Shown: piece after piece, positions 1 through 8,260 of the stretch
How the letters are laid out: every line of letters starts with the position of its first letter
Numbering within the stretch: position 1 is the first letter of the stretch
From: LMUY01 sp965199005
GTDB lineage: Bacteria; Pseudomonadota; Alphaproteobacteria; Acetobacterales; Acetobacteraceae
DNA: 64,000 nt
Direction: 5' to 3'
Assembly (NCBI GenBank): GCA_965199005.1
Contig: CBDAQK010000001.1
Coordinates: 2,232,001 to 2,296,000 of the forward strand
Made by a program: the position numbers and the translations under genes
The notes under the pieces: generated by a model
Databases searched by the model: none
What the model was told of the DNA's origin: nothing
Seen by the model: the letters and a program-made list of their open reading frames with translations, nothing else

Positions 1-2
1 TC

Positions 3-167
3 GATGGCGGAAACGGTGTTCTTGACGGATTGTTCGACTTACCGCCTTGGCCATGGGAAACCGTAAAACTGGGGTGGCACGTACAAGATTGTTTCGCCCA
101 TATCAAACGCTCTATCGGCGGCTTTCCCTGCACATCGGTGGCGATAACCATAACCAAACCGCTCTAA
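3..167 (+). CDS. C-terminal fragment of an unrecognised protein (5' end outside window)
   Basis: An open frame enters from the left edge and runs 54 codons to a TAA at 165-167. The residues are protein-like (for example DLPPWPWETVKLGWHVQDC) and the frame has no start codon near the edge, so this is read as the 3' end of a gene that begins outside the window. No family is recognised. It is followed by about 136 bases before the SGNH/TPR gene on the same strand. It could also be a decayed remnant. Confidence 0.5.
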   Translation, partial: DGGNGVLDGLFDLPPWPWETVKLGWHVQDCFAHIKRSIGGFPCTSVAITITKPL

Positions 168-303
168 GATTGGGTGTAGCGATGTGGCACGTAATTGCTG
201 ATGGCAATGCGACATGCGTTGATCAGAGCATGTTTGGCGACCGTGTTTGCAGTGGCAGAAGCACACGCCGGCCCGCCAACTTGCCGCAAATGGTTCTATT
301 CGC

Positions 304-1737
304 ATGACAGCCACCAACCTCATCGGTGCCGATCTGACGGTCCACGAAGGAACTGACGGCTGGCTTTTCCTCGACAAGGCCGGACCAAATATGTTGCGGG
401 ACATGATGGCCGATGCCTCCGAATGGCATCGCACACATCTGCCTCGGCACATTGCCAACTATGCCGCCCGCCATCAGCGCGTCACTGACCGAGGGCTGCC
501 GTTCGTGGTTGTTTTTCCTCCAGAAAAATCAGGAATATACCGCGAATATCTTCCGCAAGGTTGGACTGTCGCCATACCAACTCCAGCGGAAGTGCTCGCC
601 AAGGCCCTGCAAGGCAGAGGTGTTGCTGCGATTTGCCCTTCCGAACTCTTTCGGGCCGCCAAGGGGCCTCTTGATCTATATGAACGTACCGACTCCCACT
701 GGAGTTCTTGGGGAGCCTATCTCTGCTATTGCGAAATCATGAAGGAACTAGGCCCACAATATTTAGATCGCGTCATCGCCTGGACCTCCGTCAGTTTGCA
801 GTTCCGGCTCGGCTACGGAGATCTCGCCGTGCATGTTCCGTCAGAACCTAAGCGTCACCTCCAGTCAGTGGAAATACCCAGCATCCCAGTGAAGCAAGTC
901 GAGCGCTCGTTCGATATGCGGGATCAGGTTGTGCGACGCGTCACGTGCGAACAGGGAATAGGGAGGGCCTTGATTGTGCGCGATTCCTTTACGACTGCGC
1001 TCGCTCCCTTTTTCGAACGCACGTTTGCAGAGACGGTTCTGCTTGCACCTTCGCCGGCCCTACTCGACAGCGCGATTGACACATTTCAGCCCGATCTTGT
1101 GATCTTGGAAGTCGCAGAGCGCGGCCTGCTTCATCATGAAGAGGCGTTTGCCGACTGGTCCGCCCGAACCTTCGATCAAGAGCATCGAGAAAATGCGCTC
1201 AACCCCAAAGCAGGTCGCCTGCAAACGGAAGCAGTGCGCAGCATCATCGCTGGTAAATGCGACGAGGCGATAAGTCTTACTGCTGTCGCGATGGCGCTCG
1301 AGGGCAATCCTTATCGCGTCTACAATTTGGCATGGGCTCTGCGTAGTCAAAACAAGCCCGGTCTATGCCGGCAGCTCTTGGGGGCGCTCCCTATGGAACA
1401 TAGAAACCGTTTCACCCATTATTTCGACGCGATGTGCGCATTCGACCTTGGGCAAATCCCCGACGCGCGCGCCGCGATGGACAGGGCGTTAGCAGAGCAG
1501 CCAAATAATGCGATGTATCTAACAATGAGCGGCGAGTTTGCGTTCATGGTTGGTGATTACGAGCAAGCGGTCGCGGCACTACAAAAAGCGGCGCGATATG
1601 CCCCGCTTGCTGAGCGCGCCTGGCTTCGCCTAGCCGACGCCTACCGGGCGCTCGACCAACCGGACCAAGCGGCGCAGGTCGTTGCTACGGCACGAGACAT
1701 TTTCGGGCCGTCGTTTTCATCTGGGGCAGAATCATAA
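304..1737 (+). CDS. AlgX/AlgJ-like SGNH-hydrolase domain protein with C-terminal TPR repeats
   Basis: The 477-residue product starts with a block typical of alginate O-acetylation proteins (EGTDGWLFLDK, about residues 14-24). A Asp-x-His motif follows in TDSHWSSWGAY (D130, H132), and a serine in RDSF near residue 228. In the AlgJ/AlgX/PatB family these form a Ser-His-Asp site for moving or removing acetyl groups on polysaccharides. From about residue 300 the protein becomes helical with TPR-like repeats (for example GDYEQAVAALQKAARYAP). No signal peptide or membrane segment is visible, which is unusual because AlgX/AlgJ act in the periplasm. The ATG at 304 was chosen because the conserved domain begins just after it; an upstream in-frame ATG at 247 would add residues without family character. 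Role in polysaccharide acetylation is inferred. Confidence 0.72.
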   Translation: MTATNLIGADLTVHEGTDGWLFLDKAGPNMLRDMMADASEWHRTHLPRHIANYAARHQRVTDRGLPFVVVFPPEKSGIYREYLPQGWTVAIPTPAEVLAKALQGRGVAAICPSELFRAAKGPLDLYERTDSHWSSWGAYLCYCEIMKELGPQYLDRVIAWTSVSLQFRLGYGDLAVHVPSEPKRHLQSVEIPSIPVKQVERSFDMRDQVVRRVTCEQGIGRALIVRDSFTTALAPFFERTFAETVLLAPSPALLDSAIDTFQPDLVILEVAERGLLHHEEAFADWSARTFDQEHRENALNPKAGRLQTEAVRSIIAGKCDEAISLTAVAMALEGNPYRVYNLAWALRSQNKPGLCRQLLGALPMEHRNRFTHYFDAMCAFDLGQIPDARAAMDRALAEQPNNAMYLTMSGEFAFMVGDYEQAVAALQKAARYAPLAERAWLRLADAYRALDQPDQAAQVVATARDIFGPSFSSGAES

Positions 1738-2201
1738 CTAATGTTTGGTGGGTCTCTCACTACAGTCAGCCACACCCTGACGGAGAACGGCTAGCGGCGG
1801 TCGAGCGGTTTGCCGAAGCGAACACGGCGCATATCGAGGCCTATTTCTCCGGCATGGAGGCCATTGATGCGCTCGACTTGCCGAGGGCGGAGGCGGTAGC
1901 GACAAGGCAAGAAGACCCCAGACATGGTCCTCGTGACGTGCCTATCGAAAGAACGTAGAATGAACATTAAGCCAAAATCGAGCCTCTGCCCTGGTGTTTT
2001 AGGTAGGTTTGGCGAGGACGCAATCGCGCCACCATGCACGCCGAGGCATCCATACGGCAATCGTCTACATACATGCCCAAGCGGTCGCATTTTCTCATAT
2101 GCCCGGGAAGCGACCCGTGCAATTGATGTTTTTTCTGTTCTGTCTTATGAAGGCTGCACCGGCTTGGTTTGCTTGTGATTTAATGCGCGAAGGTTGCACC
2201 A
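1738..2201. other. Intergenic stretch with a possible decayed coding remnant
   Basis: No complete gene is seen between the SGNH/TPR gene and the first FG-GAP gene. One plus-strand frame stays open from before 1722 to a TAG at 1956-1958 and reads like protein (SHYSQPHPDGERLAAVERF, then HIEAYFSGMEAIDALDLP), but it lacks a credible start and overlaps the end of the upstream gene. It may be the remnant of a truncated gene. The last 100 bases are AT-rich and probably hold the promoter of the next gene, but no clear -35/-10 pair could be chosen. Confidence 0.35.
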
Positions 2202-5144
2202 ATGCTTGCATTTAAAAGCCCAAGCTACATCAATGACTCGAATTTGGTTAACTATGCAGCCTTGGTTGACGTCAATGGGGATGGCATACTCGACATTGTT
2301 CTCAGAAGTTATTACGGCGGTGTTGCTACGCTACTCGGCACTGGCGACGGCGCATTTGCAGCACCGAGTTCGGTTGCAACGGGTCCATACAATCTGGCGC
2401 TTGTCGCAGACCTCAATAATGATGGGCGTCCCGATTACATATTTTGGACATTTGTCAGCCCGCTTGACCCCAACTACGTGGCCGACGAAAACTTTGTCGT
2501 CTGGTTGAACACGCCTGCAGGTTTTGTAAGCAGCACTTATCCTGGCTCCGCGATGACGTCGATCTATGGGGTTGACACAGTAGCGGACGTTAACGGCGAC
2601 GGCTTTCCGGACCTGATTGGCTTCACCAGCGGCTCCTCGTCAAGCCCGGTCGGGGTCCGCTACAACGACGGCACCGGCCATTTTGGGCCGATCGTGGCGA
2701 TTCCTTCCGGTGCACCATTGGGCGGGGGAAGCAGCGTTCTAGTCGGCGACCTGAATGGTGACGGCATTCCCGATATCGTCGCTACCTTCGGCAGCAGCTT
2801 CAGCATCATTCTGGGAACTGGCAATGGCAATTTCGCGCCACCAATCACCGTCAGTGGGAGCGGGGCTGGAACGGGCGCGCTAGCCGACCTGAACCAGGAT
2901 GGAAATCTGGATCTCGTCGTGGTCAGCAGCAATGCCTCAGGGGAAGAGTTCGCACGAGTATTCTTGGGCGATGGGCATGGTCACCTGACCGCATCGGGCA
3001 CGTATCTCATCTCGACAGAAGCATTTTCCCAAATTCCAAGCGTAACCGTCGCTGACCTGAACGGCGATGGGATTCCTGATCTTGCATATACCGATTCAGA
3101 CGGTGTCTATGTTCTTTTGGGCGATGGCTTCGGCCGGTTTGCCAATGGAATACTCCTCCCGATCGCCTTAAATTCGGCCCCGCTGATCGCGAGCGATTTG
3201 ACGGGCGATGGTCTGACCGACCTCATCGTAAACACGCACTCGAATACCGGGCTGGCCGTTCTAACCAATGTTTCCACGGCCGCTGCGAACAGTTTCGTCG
3301 CCAGCACGGCTGCAGGCAGTCTTTGGAGCAATGGCGCGAATTGGAGTCTGGGGGCCGGGCCGGAGACCGGCGACAGCGCCACCATCGGCCAAGCCAGTAT
3401 CGACGATACCCCAAACCTTAATCTCACCAGCATCACGGCGACCTACAACGGCAGTGTGGATGTGACGTCGGGCGTGCTCACGCTGGGGACGTTCGCTGGC
3501 GGCCCCAATACCGAACTCGCAGCCGGAGGGGCGGGTGTCACCGTGTCCGTAAGCAATGTGGTGGGCACCGGTGCCGTATTGGGCGCCGTCGGTGCAAAAG
3601 CGCTGCTCATCGATGGGTCAAGCATGGATGCCGGCGAAATCTATGCCGTCCAATCCGGTGGCGCACTCTGGCTGGGAGCGGTCCCTTCCGCGGCTTCGGT
3701 ATTCCAATATAGCGGAGCCGGTGAGATCGTGCTGTTTCATCCCGGTGCGGTCAACACCATGCCATTGACCGGCGTTGCACGCGGCGACGTGATCGAGGTG
3801 CCGGGCAGCAAAACGGAGGGCATCGTTTTCGGGCCGTCCAGCGTCACAATCAATACCGACACCGGCAGCTACGCCTTTACCCAAGTCTCCTATAACGGGC
3901 TGGTCAACGCTTTCACCACGATGACCGACCCGGCGACGGGCCTGCAGGCGATCACATTCCAATCCAGCCCGAAATCCGATTTCAACCGGGACGGCATGTC
4001 CGACATCGTCTACCAGAACGACAACGGCGCCATCGTAGTGGACACCCAGGCCAATCTGACGCTCACCGGAGCCGCTTCCGTCGCCAATCCCGGCGCCGCC
4101 TGGCATGTCGTCGGCACCGGCGACCTGAATGGGGACGGATACAGCGATATTCTGCTGCAGAGCCAAGACGGCGGCGTCGTGGATTACCTGATGAACGGCA
4201 GCGCAGTTGCTTCAGTGAACCTGCTGGGGGTTCCCGATTCCCCCTATTGGCACGTCCGAGGGACCGCGGATTTCAACGGTGACGGCAATGCCGACGTCCT
4301 GCTCGAAAACGACGATGGCCGTCTGGTCATTTGGAATACCAACGGGACCAGCGTCACCGGCGTCACGCTGATCGGGCAGTTGCCGGCGGGCTATACTGTC
4401 GAGGGGATCGCCGATCTAAATGGCGACGGTAGCCCGGATATCGTGTTGCAAAGCACTGATGGCTCGGTAGCCGCCTACCTGATGAACGGCACCCACGTGG
4501 TGGCAGCCCCCTATCTCGGCAACCCTGGGGCCGGATGGTCCGTGGTTGGAACCGGTGATTACAACAGCGACGGCCTCGCTGATATCGTTTTGCACAACGA
4601 CAATGGCACCAACATTGTTTGGACGACGAACGGTGCCAGCGTGACCGGCGCAGCCCTGCTCAACGCGTCGAGCGGTGACTGGAACAACGTCTTACCCGGC
4701 GTCGATCTAAACGGTGACGGCCACTACGATCTGGTGCTGCAGAACGCCAACGGCACCACAGCCGGGTTCACGACCAACGGGGCAGGCGGACTGGTCGCGG
4801 GCGCGCAAATCGTGGCCCCGTTTCCACAATGGCATGCCGTGAGTGAAGTTCCTATGCAGTTCCTCGACTACGCAGGCACACAGGCGACCACGACGGCGAC
4901 ACCCGGCCGGGACGTGTTTGGACTGAACAGTTACACCAACGGGGTTCACGCCATTGTCGGCTTCGACCCGGCGCAGGACCTCATCGCACTCAGCAGCACG
5001 GCGTTTTCCAACTACGCTGCCGTGCAGGCTCATGAGGCTCCCTACATGGGTGGAACGCTCATCGCCCTCAGTTCGAGCGCCAATGTCGTTATTCAGGGCG
5101 TTACCCCAAGCCAGCTCGACAGCAGCAATTTCGTGTTCAGGTAA
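2202..5144 (+). CDS. Large FG-GAP/VCBS-repeat secreted protein (putative type I secretion substrate)
   Basis: This 980-residue protein carries at least thirteen calcium-binding-like repeats of the form D-x-N-x-D-G-x-x-D. Seven lie at about residues 23, 70, 129, 183, 229, 285 and 332, and six more at about 593, 641, 690, 738, 786 and 835, the second set spaced about 48 residues apart. Such FG-GAP/VCBS blocks build beta-propellers in exported adhesins and enzymes. Between the arrays (about 365-590) is a Gly/Ala/Ser-rich beta segment beginning GSLWSNGANWSLG, like stacked passenger repeats. There is no N-terminal signal peptide. The C-terminus ends in SSNFVFR, the hydrophobic ending common in type I exported proteins. 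The next gene repeats the second array and the same tail. Export by the ABC/HlyD pair at 13-16.7 kb is an inference. Confidence 0.8.
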   Translation: MLAFKSPSYINDSNLVNYAALVDVNGDGILDIVLRSYYGGVATLLGTGDGAFAAPSSVATGPYNLALVADLNNDGRPDYIFWTFVSPLDPNYVADENFVVWLNTPAGFVSSTYPGSAMTSIYGVDTVADVNGDGFPDLIGFTSGSSSSPVGVRYNDGTGHFGPIVAIPSGAPLGGGSSVLVGDLNGDGIPDIVATFGSSFSIILGTGNGNFAPPITVSGSGAGTGALADLNQDGNLDLVVVSSNASGEEFARVFLGDGHGHLTASGTYLISTEAFSQIPSVTVADLNGDGIPDLAYTDSDGVYVLLGDGFGRFANGILLPIALNSAPLIASDLTGDGLTDLIVNTHSNTGLAVLTNVSTAAANSFVASTAAGSLWSNGANWSLGAGPETGDSATIGQASIDDTPNLNLTSITATYNGSVDVTSGVLTLGTFAGGPNTELAAGGAGVTVSVSNVVGTGAVLGAVGAKALLIDGSSMDAGEIYAVQSGGALWLGAVPSAASVFQYSGAGEIVLFHPGAVNTMPLTGVARGDVIEVPGSKTEGIVFGPSSVTINTDTGSYAFTQVSYNGLVNAFTTMTDPATGLQAITFQSSPKSDFNRDGMSDIVYQNDNGAIVVDTQANLTLTGAASVANPGAAWHVVGTGDLNGDGYSDILLQSQDGGVVDYLMNGSAVASVNLLGVPDSPYWHVRGTADFNGDGNADVLLENDDGRLVIWNTNGTSVTGVTLIGQLPAGYTVEGIADLNGDGSPDIVLQSTDGSVAAYLMNGTHVVAAPYLGNPGAGWSVVGTGDYNSDGLADIVLHNDNGTNIVWTTNGASVTGAALLNASSGDWNNVLPGVDLNGDGHYDLVLQNANGTTAGFTTNGAGGLVAGAQIVAPFPQWHAVSEVPMQFLDYAGTQATTTATPGRDVFGLNSYTNGVHAIVGFDPAQDLIALSSTAFSNYAAVQAHEAPYMGGTLIALSSSANVVIQGVTPSQLDSSNFVFR

Positions 5145-5446
5145 GCCTGCGGTTTGGCTCTGGGCAGCTTTAGAAGCGTGGCAGGGACGCTGGCCTTGGC
5201 GTCCACCCAGCAATCATCCGCGGCATCTACGCGATCGTGCGGGCAGAGCCTGGCCGCGTCGAAGTGTCAGCGGCATGGCCCCGGTGAAGTGGCGGGCAGA
5301 CGGAAAGGCTTGCCCATCTGGCCCACCGTGACCTGGAAGAAGCCGCGGCGTGAGCCTGGTTCTCCACCAGCACTGACATCTATGTACCTTCGTTGCTCAA
5401 CAGGCTCCTGGCATGTAAGTAGAGCATCCTAACCCGTCGAGATGGC
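5145..5446. other. Spacer between the two FG-GAP genes, with possible decayed coding sequence
   Basis: No intact gene is seen. The first bases after the stop codon (GTAAGCCTGC) are identical to those after the next gene, so the duplication reaches slightly past the coding sequence. One short plus-strand frame reads IIRGIYAIVRAEPGRVEVSA, faintly like the C-terminal beta domain of large glycoside hydrolases, but it stops quickly and could be chance. No terminator hairpin or promoter was clear. Confidence 0.3.
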
Positions 5447-7066
5447 ATGGGGGCCTCCTTGAGCATTGCACGGACACGATTGGACAGCCTGTTGGGAGAG
5501 GTCTATTCGGCCTCTGATTTCGGCGGCCTGACAATACAAAGCGCGCCTTACCAGTACAGCTTCCCCACCGTGACCGCGACGACAACGGGAGTCTCCGGTC
5601 CCGGGACGACCCCAAACGAAACACTGACGGTCACGGCGTTTAGCGACACGAACGCGACCGTCACGCTGGCTATAACGGCGAATGCATACGCCGCGACGCA
5701 AACCTATTATGTCATTGGTGTTTCTAACAATGGGCTCTTCCTATCGACTTTAGCGGAGCAATATCTCGCTGCTGACGCGATGTATAATCCAAACTTTGCA
5801 AATAGCTCGGTCGGGGTGCTTTCTGCGGCGCCAATTACATCAGGCTTATCGCTGAGTTTCTCAAAGACCGGCATTGACGCAGCTAGCTCGGCTTCTGCCG
5901 ATTTCAATGGCGATAATAAGTCTGACCTTCTACTTCAAAATAATGATGGCGCAATCGTCATTTACACTCAGGCGGACCTGACGATTACGAGTGCGGTCGC
6001 AGTTGGCAACCCCGGCCCGACATGGCACGTGGTGGCCACCGCAGACATGAATGGCGATGGCTCAACGGATATCCTGTTACAAAACAACAACGGTGCCGTC
6101 GTCGATTACCTTATGAGCGGCAGCGCCATTACCTCCGTGAACGCACTTGGAAGTCCCGGAAGTGCATGGCATGTCCGTGGCGCCGGTGATTTCAACACAG
6201 ATGGCAACGCAGACATTGTGTTGCAGAACGACAATGGCAACATGGTGGTGTGGAGTACCAACGGCACCGCCGTCACTGCCGCAACCTCGATCGGGATCGC
6301 GCCCGCAGGTTGGACAATCGAGGCGGTTGCGGACTTCAACGGGGATGGCCATCCCGACGTTCTATTGCAGAACACCAATGGCAGCCTGGTCGACTACCTG
6401 ATGAACGGCACCACCATCACGGCGGTCAACGCACTTGGCAATCCGGGTACTGGCTGGGCGGTTGCAGGAACCGGAGACTACAATGGCGACGGAAAGGCCG
6501 ATATCGTCCTGCACAATGACAATGGCGCAACGGTCGTTTGGGAAACCGACGGGACGAGCATCACGAATTCGGTGTTGATCGATAATCCCGGCTCGTCATC
6601 GTGGTACGGCACGGTGTCTGGGGTTGACCTGAATGGCGACGGTTCGTCCGATTTGGTTGTTTCCAATACCAGCGGCAGCGTGGTGGGCCTCACGGCCAAT
6701 AGTTCCGCCACGATCACCGGGGTCGCGCAGCTGGCCTCTTTGGGGACGGGCTGGAATGTGATCGGCAACACCCCGATGCAGTTCATCGACGGAACGGCGG
6801 TCACGGGCGGGCTAACAGCGACACCAGGGGCGGATCAGTTCGATTTCACCAGTTCCCTGCCGGGTTCGCACGCCATCACCGGGTTCGACCCGGCGCTGGA
6901 CAGTGTCGCTCTGAGTAGCACCGTGTTTGCCAACTACGCCGCCATGCAAGCTCATGAGGCTCCCTACATGGGTGGGACGCTCATTGCTTTAAGCTCGAGT
7001 GCCAACGTCGTTATTCAGGGTGTTACACCAAGTCAGCTCGGCAGCAGCAACTTCGTGTTCAGGTAA
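5447..7066 (+). CDS. Second FG-GAP/VCBS-repeat secreted protein, paralogue of the upstream gene
   Basis: The 539-residue product contains six D-x-N-x-D-G-type repeats at about residues 151, 200, 248, 296, 344 and 394, in the same 48-residue register as the second array of the upstream protein. Its N-terminal 145 residues are unrelated to the neighbour and rich in Thr, Ala and Ser. The C-terminal region matches the upstream protein nearly residue for residue (NYAA-x-QAHEAPYMGG, then VVIQGVTPSQL-x-SSNFVFR). No signal peptide is seen, consistent with C-terminal type I export. ATG 5447 is the only ATG after an in-frame stop at 5420-5422, but no strong ribosome site precedes it, so the 5' end may be partly decayed. 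Confidence 0.75.
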   Translation: MGASLSIARTRLDSLLGEVYSASDFGGLTIQSAPYQYSFPTVTATTTGVSGPGTTPNETLTVTAFSDTNATVTLAITANAYAATQTYYVIGVSNNGLFLSTLAEQYLAADAMYNPNFANSSVGVLSAAPITSGLSLSFSKTGIDAASSASADFNGDNKSDLLLQNNDGAIVIYTQADLTITSAVAVGNPGPTWHVVATADMNGDGSTDILLQNNNGAVVDYLMSGSAITSVNALGSPGSAWHVRGAGDFNTDGNADIVLQNDNGNMVVWSTNGTAVTAATSIGIAPAGWTIEAVADFNGDGHPDVLLQNTNGSLVDYLMNGTTITAVNALGNPGTGWAVAGTGDYNGDGKADIVLHNDNGATVVWETDGTSITNSVLIDNPGSSSWYGTVSGVDLNGDGSSDLVVSNTSGSVVGLTANSSATITGVAQLASLGTGWNVIGNTPMQFIDGTAVTGGLTATPGADQFDFTSSLPGSHAITGFDPALDSVALSSTVFANYAAMQAHEAPYMGGTLIALSSSANVVIQGVTPSQLGSSNFVFR

Positions 7067-7179
7067 GCCTGCCTGTTCGAGCCAGACTGTCGACTGCCAG
7101 GTCGCCCTCGCCCTGATCATGTGCGAATGACGTGAAGCCATGCCATTACAGCGCGTTGGGCTAAGGAACACGGCTTCGT

Positions 7180-8046
7180 TTATTGGATTACGGTAGGTCT
7201 ATATAGAAGCTCGAGTGGGCACGCATTCTTGATTGGTTGGTGTCTCAATGGCTTGTTATGCCTGGCTTCTGTCTTGTCGCGGTCCGAGTTTAGCCACTGC
7301 TGCCTCGCCGCCATAACGTTGAGCCACTCTTCGAGAAGCTTATGATCGTTTGAAGGAGGCGGAGGAGATACTGTCTGCCGCTCAGCGACACTAAGTGATC
7401 GATAACTTAAGTAGGTCTGATAAATTGTAAATGGAGCGGTAGCAATAACGATCAAATTTGCCAGAAAGGCGACTGCAGGAACCCCTAAATTCCAGGCTTT
7501 CGCAAATAATCCTCCGATCTGAGAATTTTCTTTTCTGATAGCCTCAATAGCAGTTTCTGCCGGGACATTTCCTGCGGCTGCTTCCTCTGCGACCTGAGAT
7601 ATCGCCTTGAGCATGGCGTAAGTAAGGTCAGAGCCAGTTAGGATCTCGGCTAATTCTTTGCTAAGGTTAAATAAACCTTCACTGAGCCGGGCGTTAGGCG
7701 ACCCACAAACCTGGCATTCTTCCTTATTGTTCCAAAGAAAAAAGAAGGTTCCGCTGAACACGTAGTTCAAGGACGGGTGTATGCTTTTGCAATTGTCGCA
7801 CATCACGGGAAGAGGTGCACCTTTGGGGCGCCTCATCGCTAGGCTGTTAGACGTTATTGGGGTTCCGCGCCGAAGTTTCGGGTCGTTGATTACCTCAGAC
7901 CCTTTGATGCTCGCTGATTTAACCCCATTGATGTCAAATGGGGTTTGAACATTATCAAAGGTAACGTTCTCGGCCTGGAGGCTTCCTCCGCCCACAACTT
8001 TAATTCCGGTGGTCGCACTGGATATGTGCACATTTCTTAAGATCAT
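7180..8046 (-). CDS. Unrecognised zinc-ribbon and membrane-anchored protein
   Basis: The 288-residue product matches no family I recognise. The first 50 residues look like a short right-handed beta-helix segment (ILRNVHISSATTGIKVVGGG). A four-cysteine pattern follows, CDNC at about 83-86 and CQVC about 30 residues later, likely a zinc ribbon. A hydrophobic stretch (VAFLANLIVIATAPFTIY) near residue 200 should be membrane-spanning. The C-terminal 60 residues are polar and basic. The gene is clearly richer in A+T than its neighbours, suggesting horizontal acquisition. It lies about 115 bases from a tRNA-Arg on the same strand. A GAGGTGG about 10 bases before the ATG at 8046 supports this start. 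The function is unknown; coding status is likely from length and domain-like features. Confidence 0.65.
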   Translation of the reverse strand: MILRNVHISSATTGIKVVGGGSLQAENVTFDNVQTPFDINGVKSASIKGSEVINDPKLRRGTPITSNSLAMRRPKGAPLPVMCDNCKSIHPSLNYVFSGTFFFLWNNKEECQVCGSPNARLSEGLFNLSKELAEILTGSDLTYAMLKAISQVAEEAAAGNVPAETAIEAIRKENSQIGGLFAKAWNLGVPAVAFLANLIVIATAPFTIYQTYLSYRSLSVAERQTVSPPPPSNDHKLLEEWLNVMAARQQWLNSDRDKTEARHNKPLRHQPIKNACPLELLYRPTVIQ

Positions 8047-8159
8047 CTCGGAACGCCACCTCGGGTTTAAGACACGGCCAAATCATTAGGCGATGCTTCC
8101 ATTATGCTTCCGGCGCTACCCACCACCAGCGCGCTCCGAAGTCTAGTTCTTGTTTCATA

Positions 8160-8236
8160 TGGCGGACCCGACACGATTCGAACGTGCGACCTTCGCCTTC
8201 GGAGGGCGACGCTCTATCCAGCTGAGCTACGGGTCC
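8160..8236 (-). tRNA. tRNA-Arg (anticodon CCG)
   Basis: The minus strand folds as a full cloverleaf. The acceptor arm pairs GGACCCG with CGGGTCC, the D arm pairs GCTC with GAGC, and the anticodon stem TCGCC/GGCGA closes a loop CTCCGAA with anticodon CCG, reading the CGG arginine codon. The T arm carries the TTCGAAT loop, and CCA is encoded at the 3' end (complement of 8160-8162). The 3' end points toward the AT-rich accessory region at lower coordinates. Confidence 0.95.
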
Positions 8237-8260
8237 AACTTGGCACTCACATACCGCACA

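Noticed and set aside
5145..5446. Possible glycoside hydrolase remnant between the two FG-GAP genes
   Set aside because: The similarity covers only about 20 residues and stops at once; not enough to call a pseudogene.
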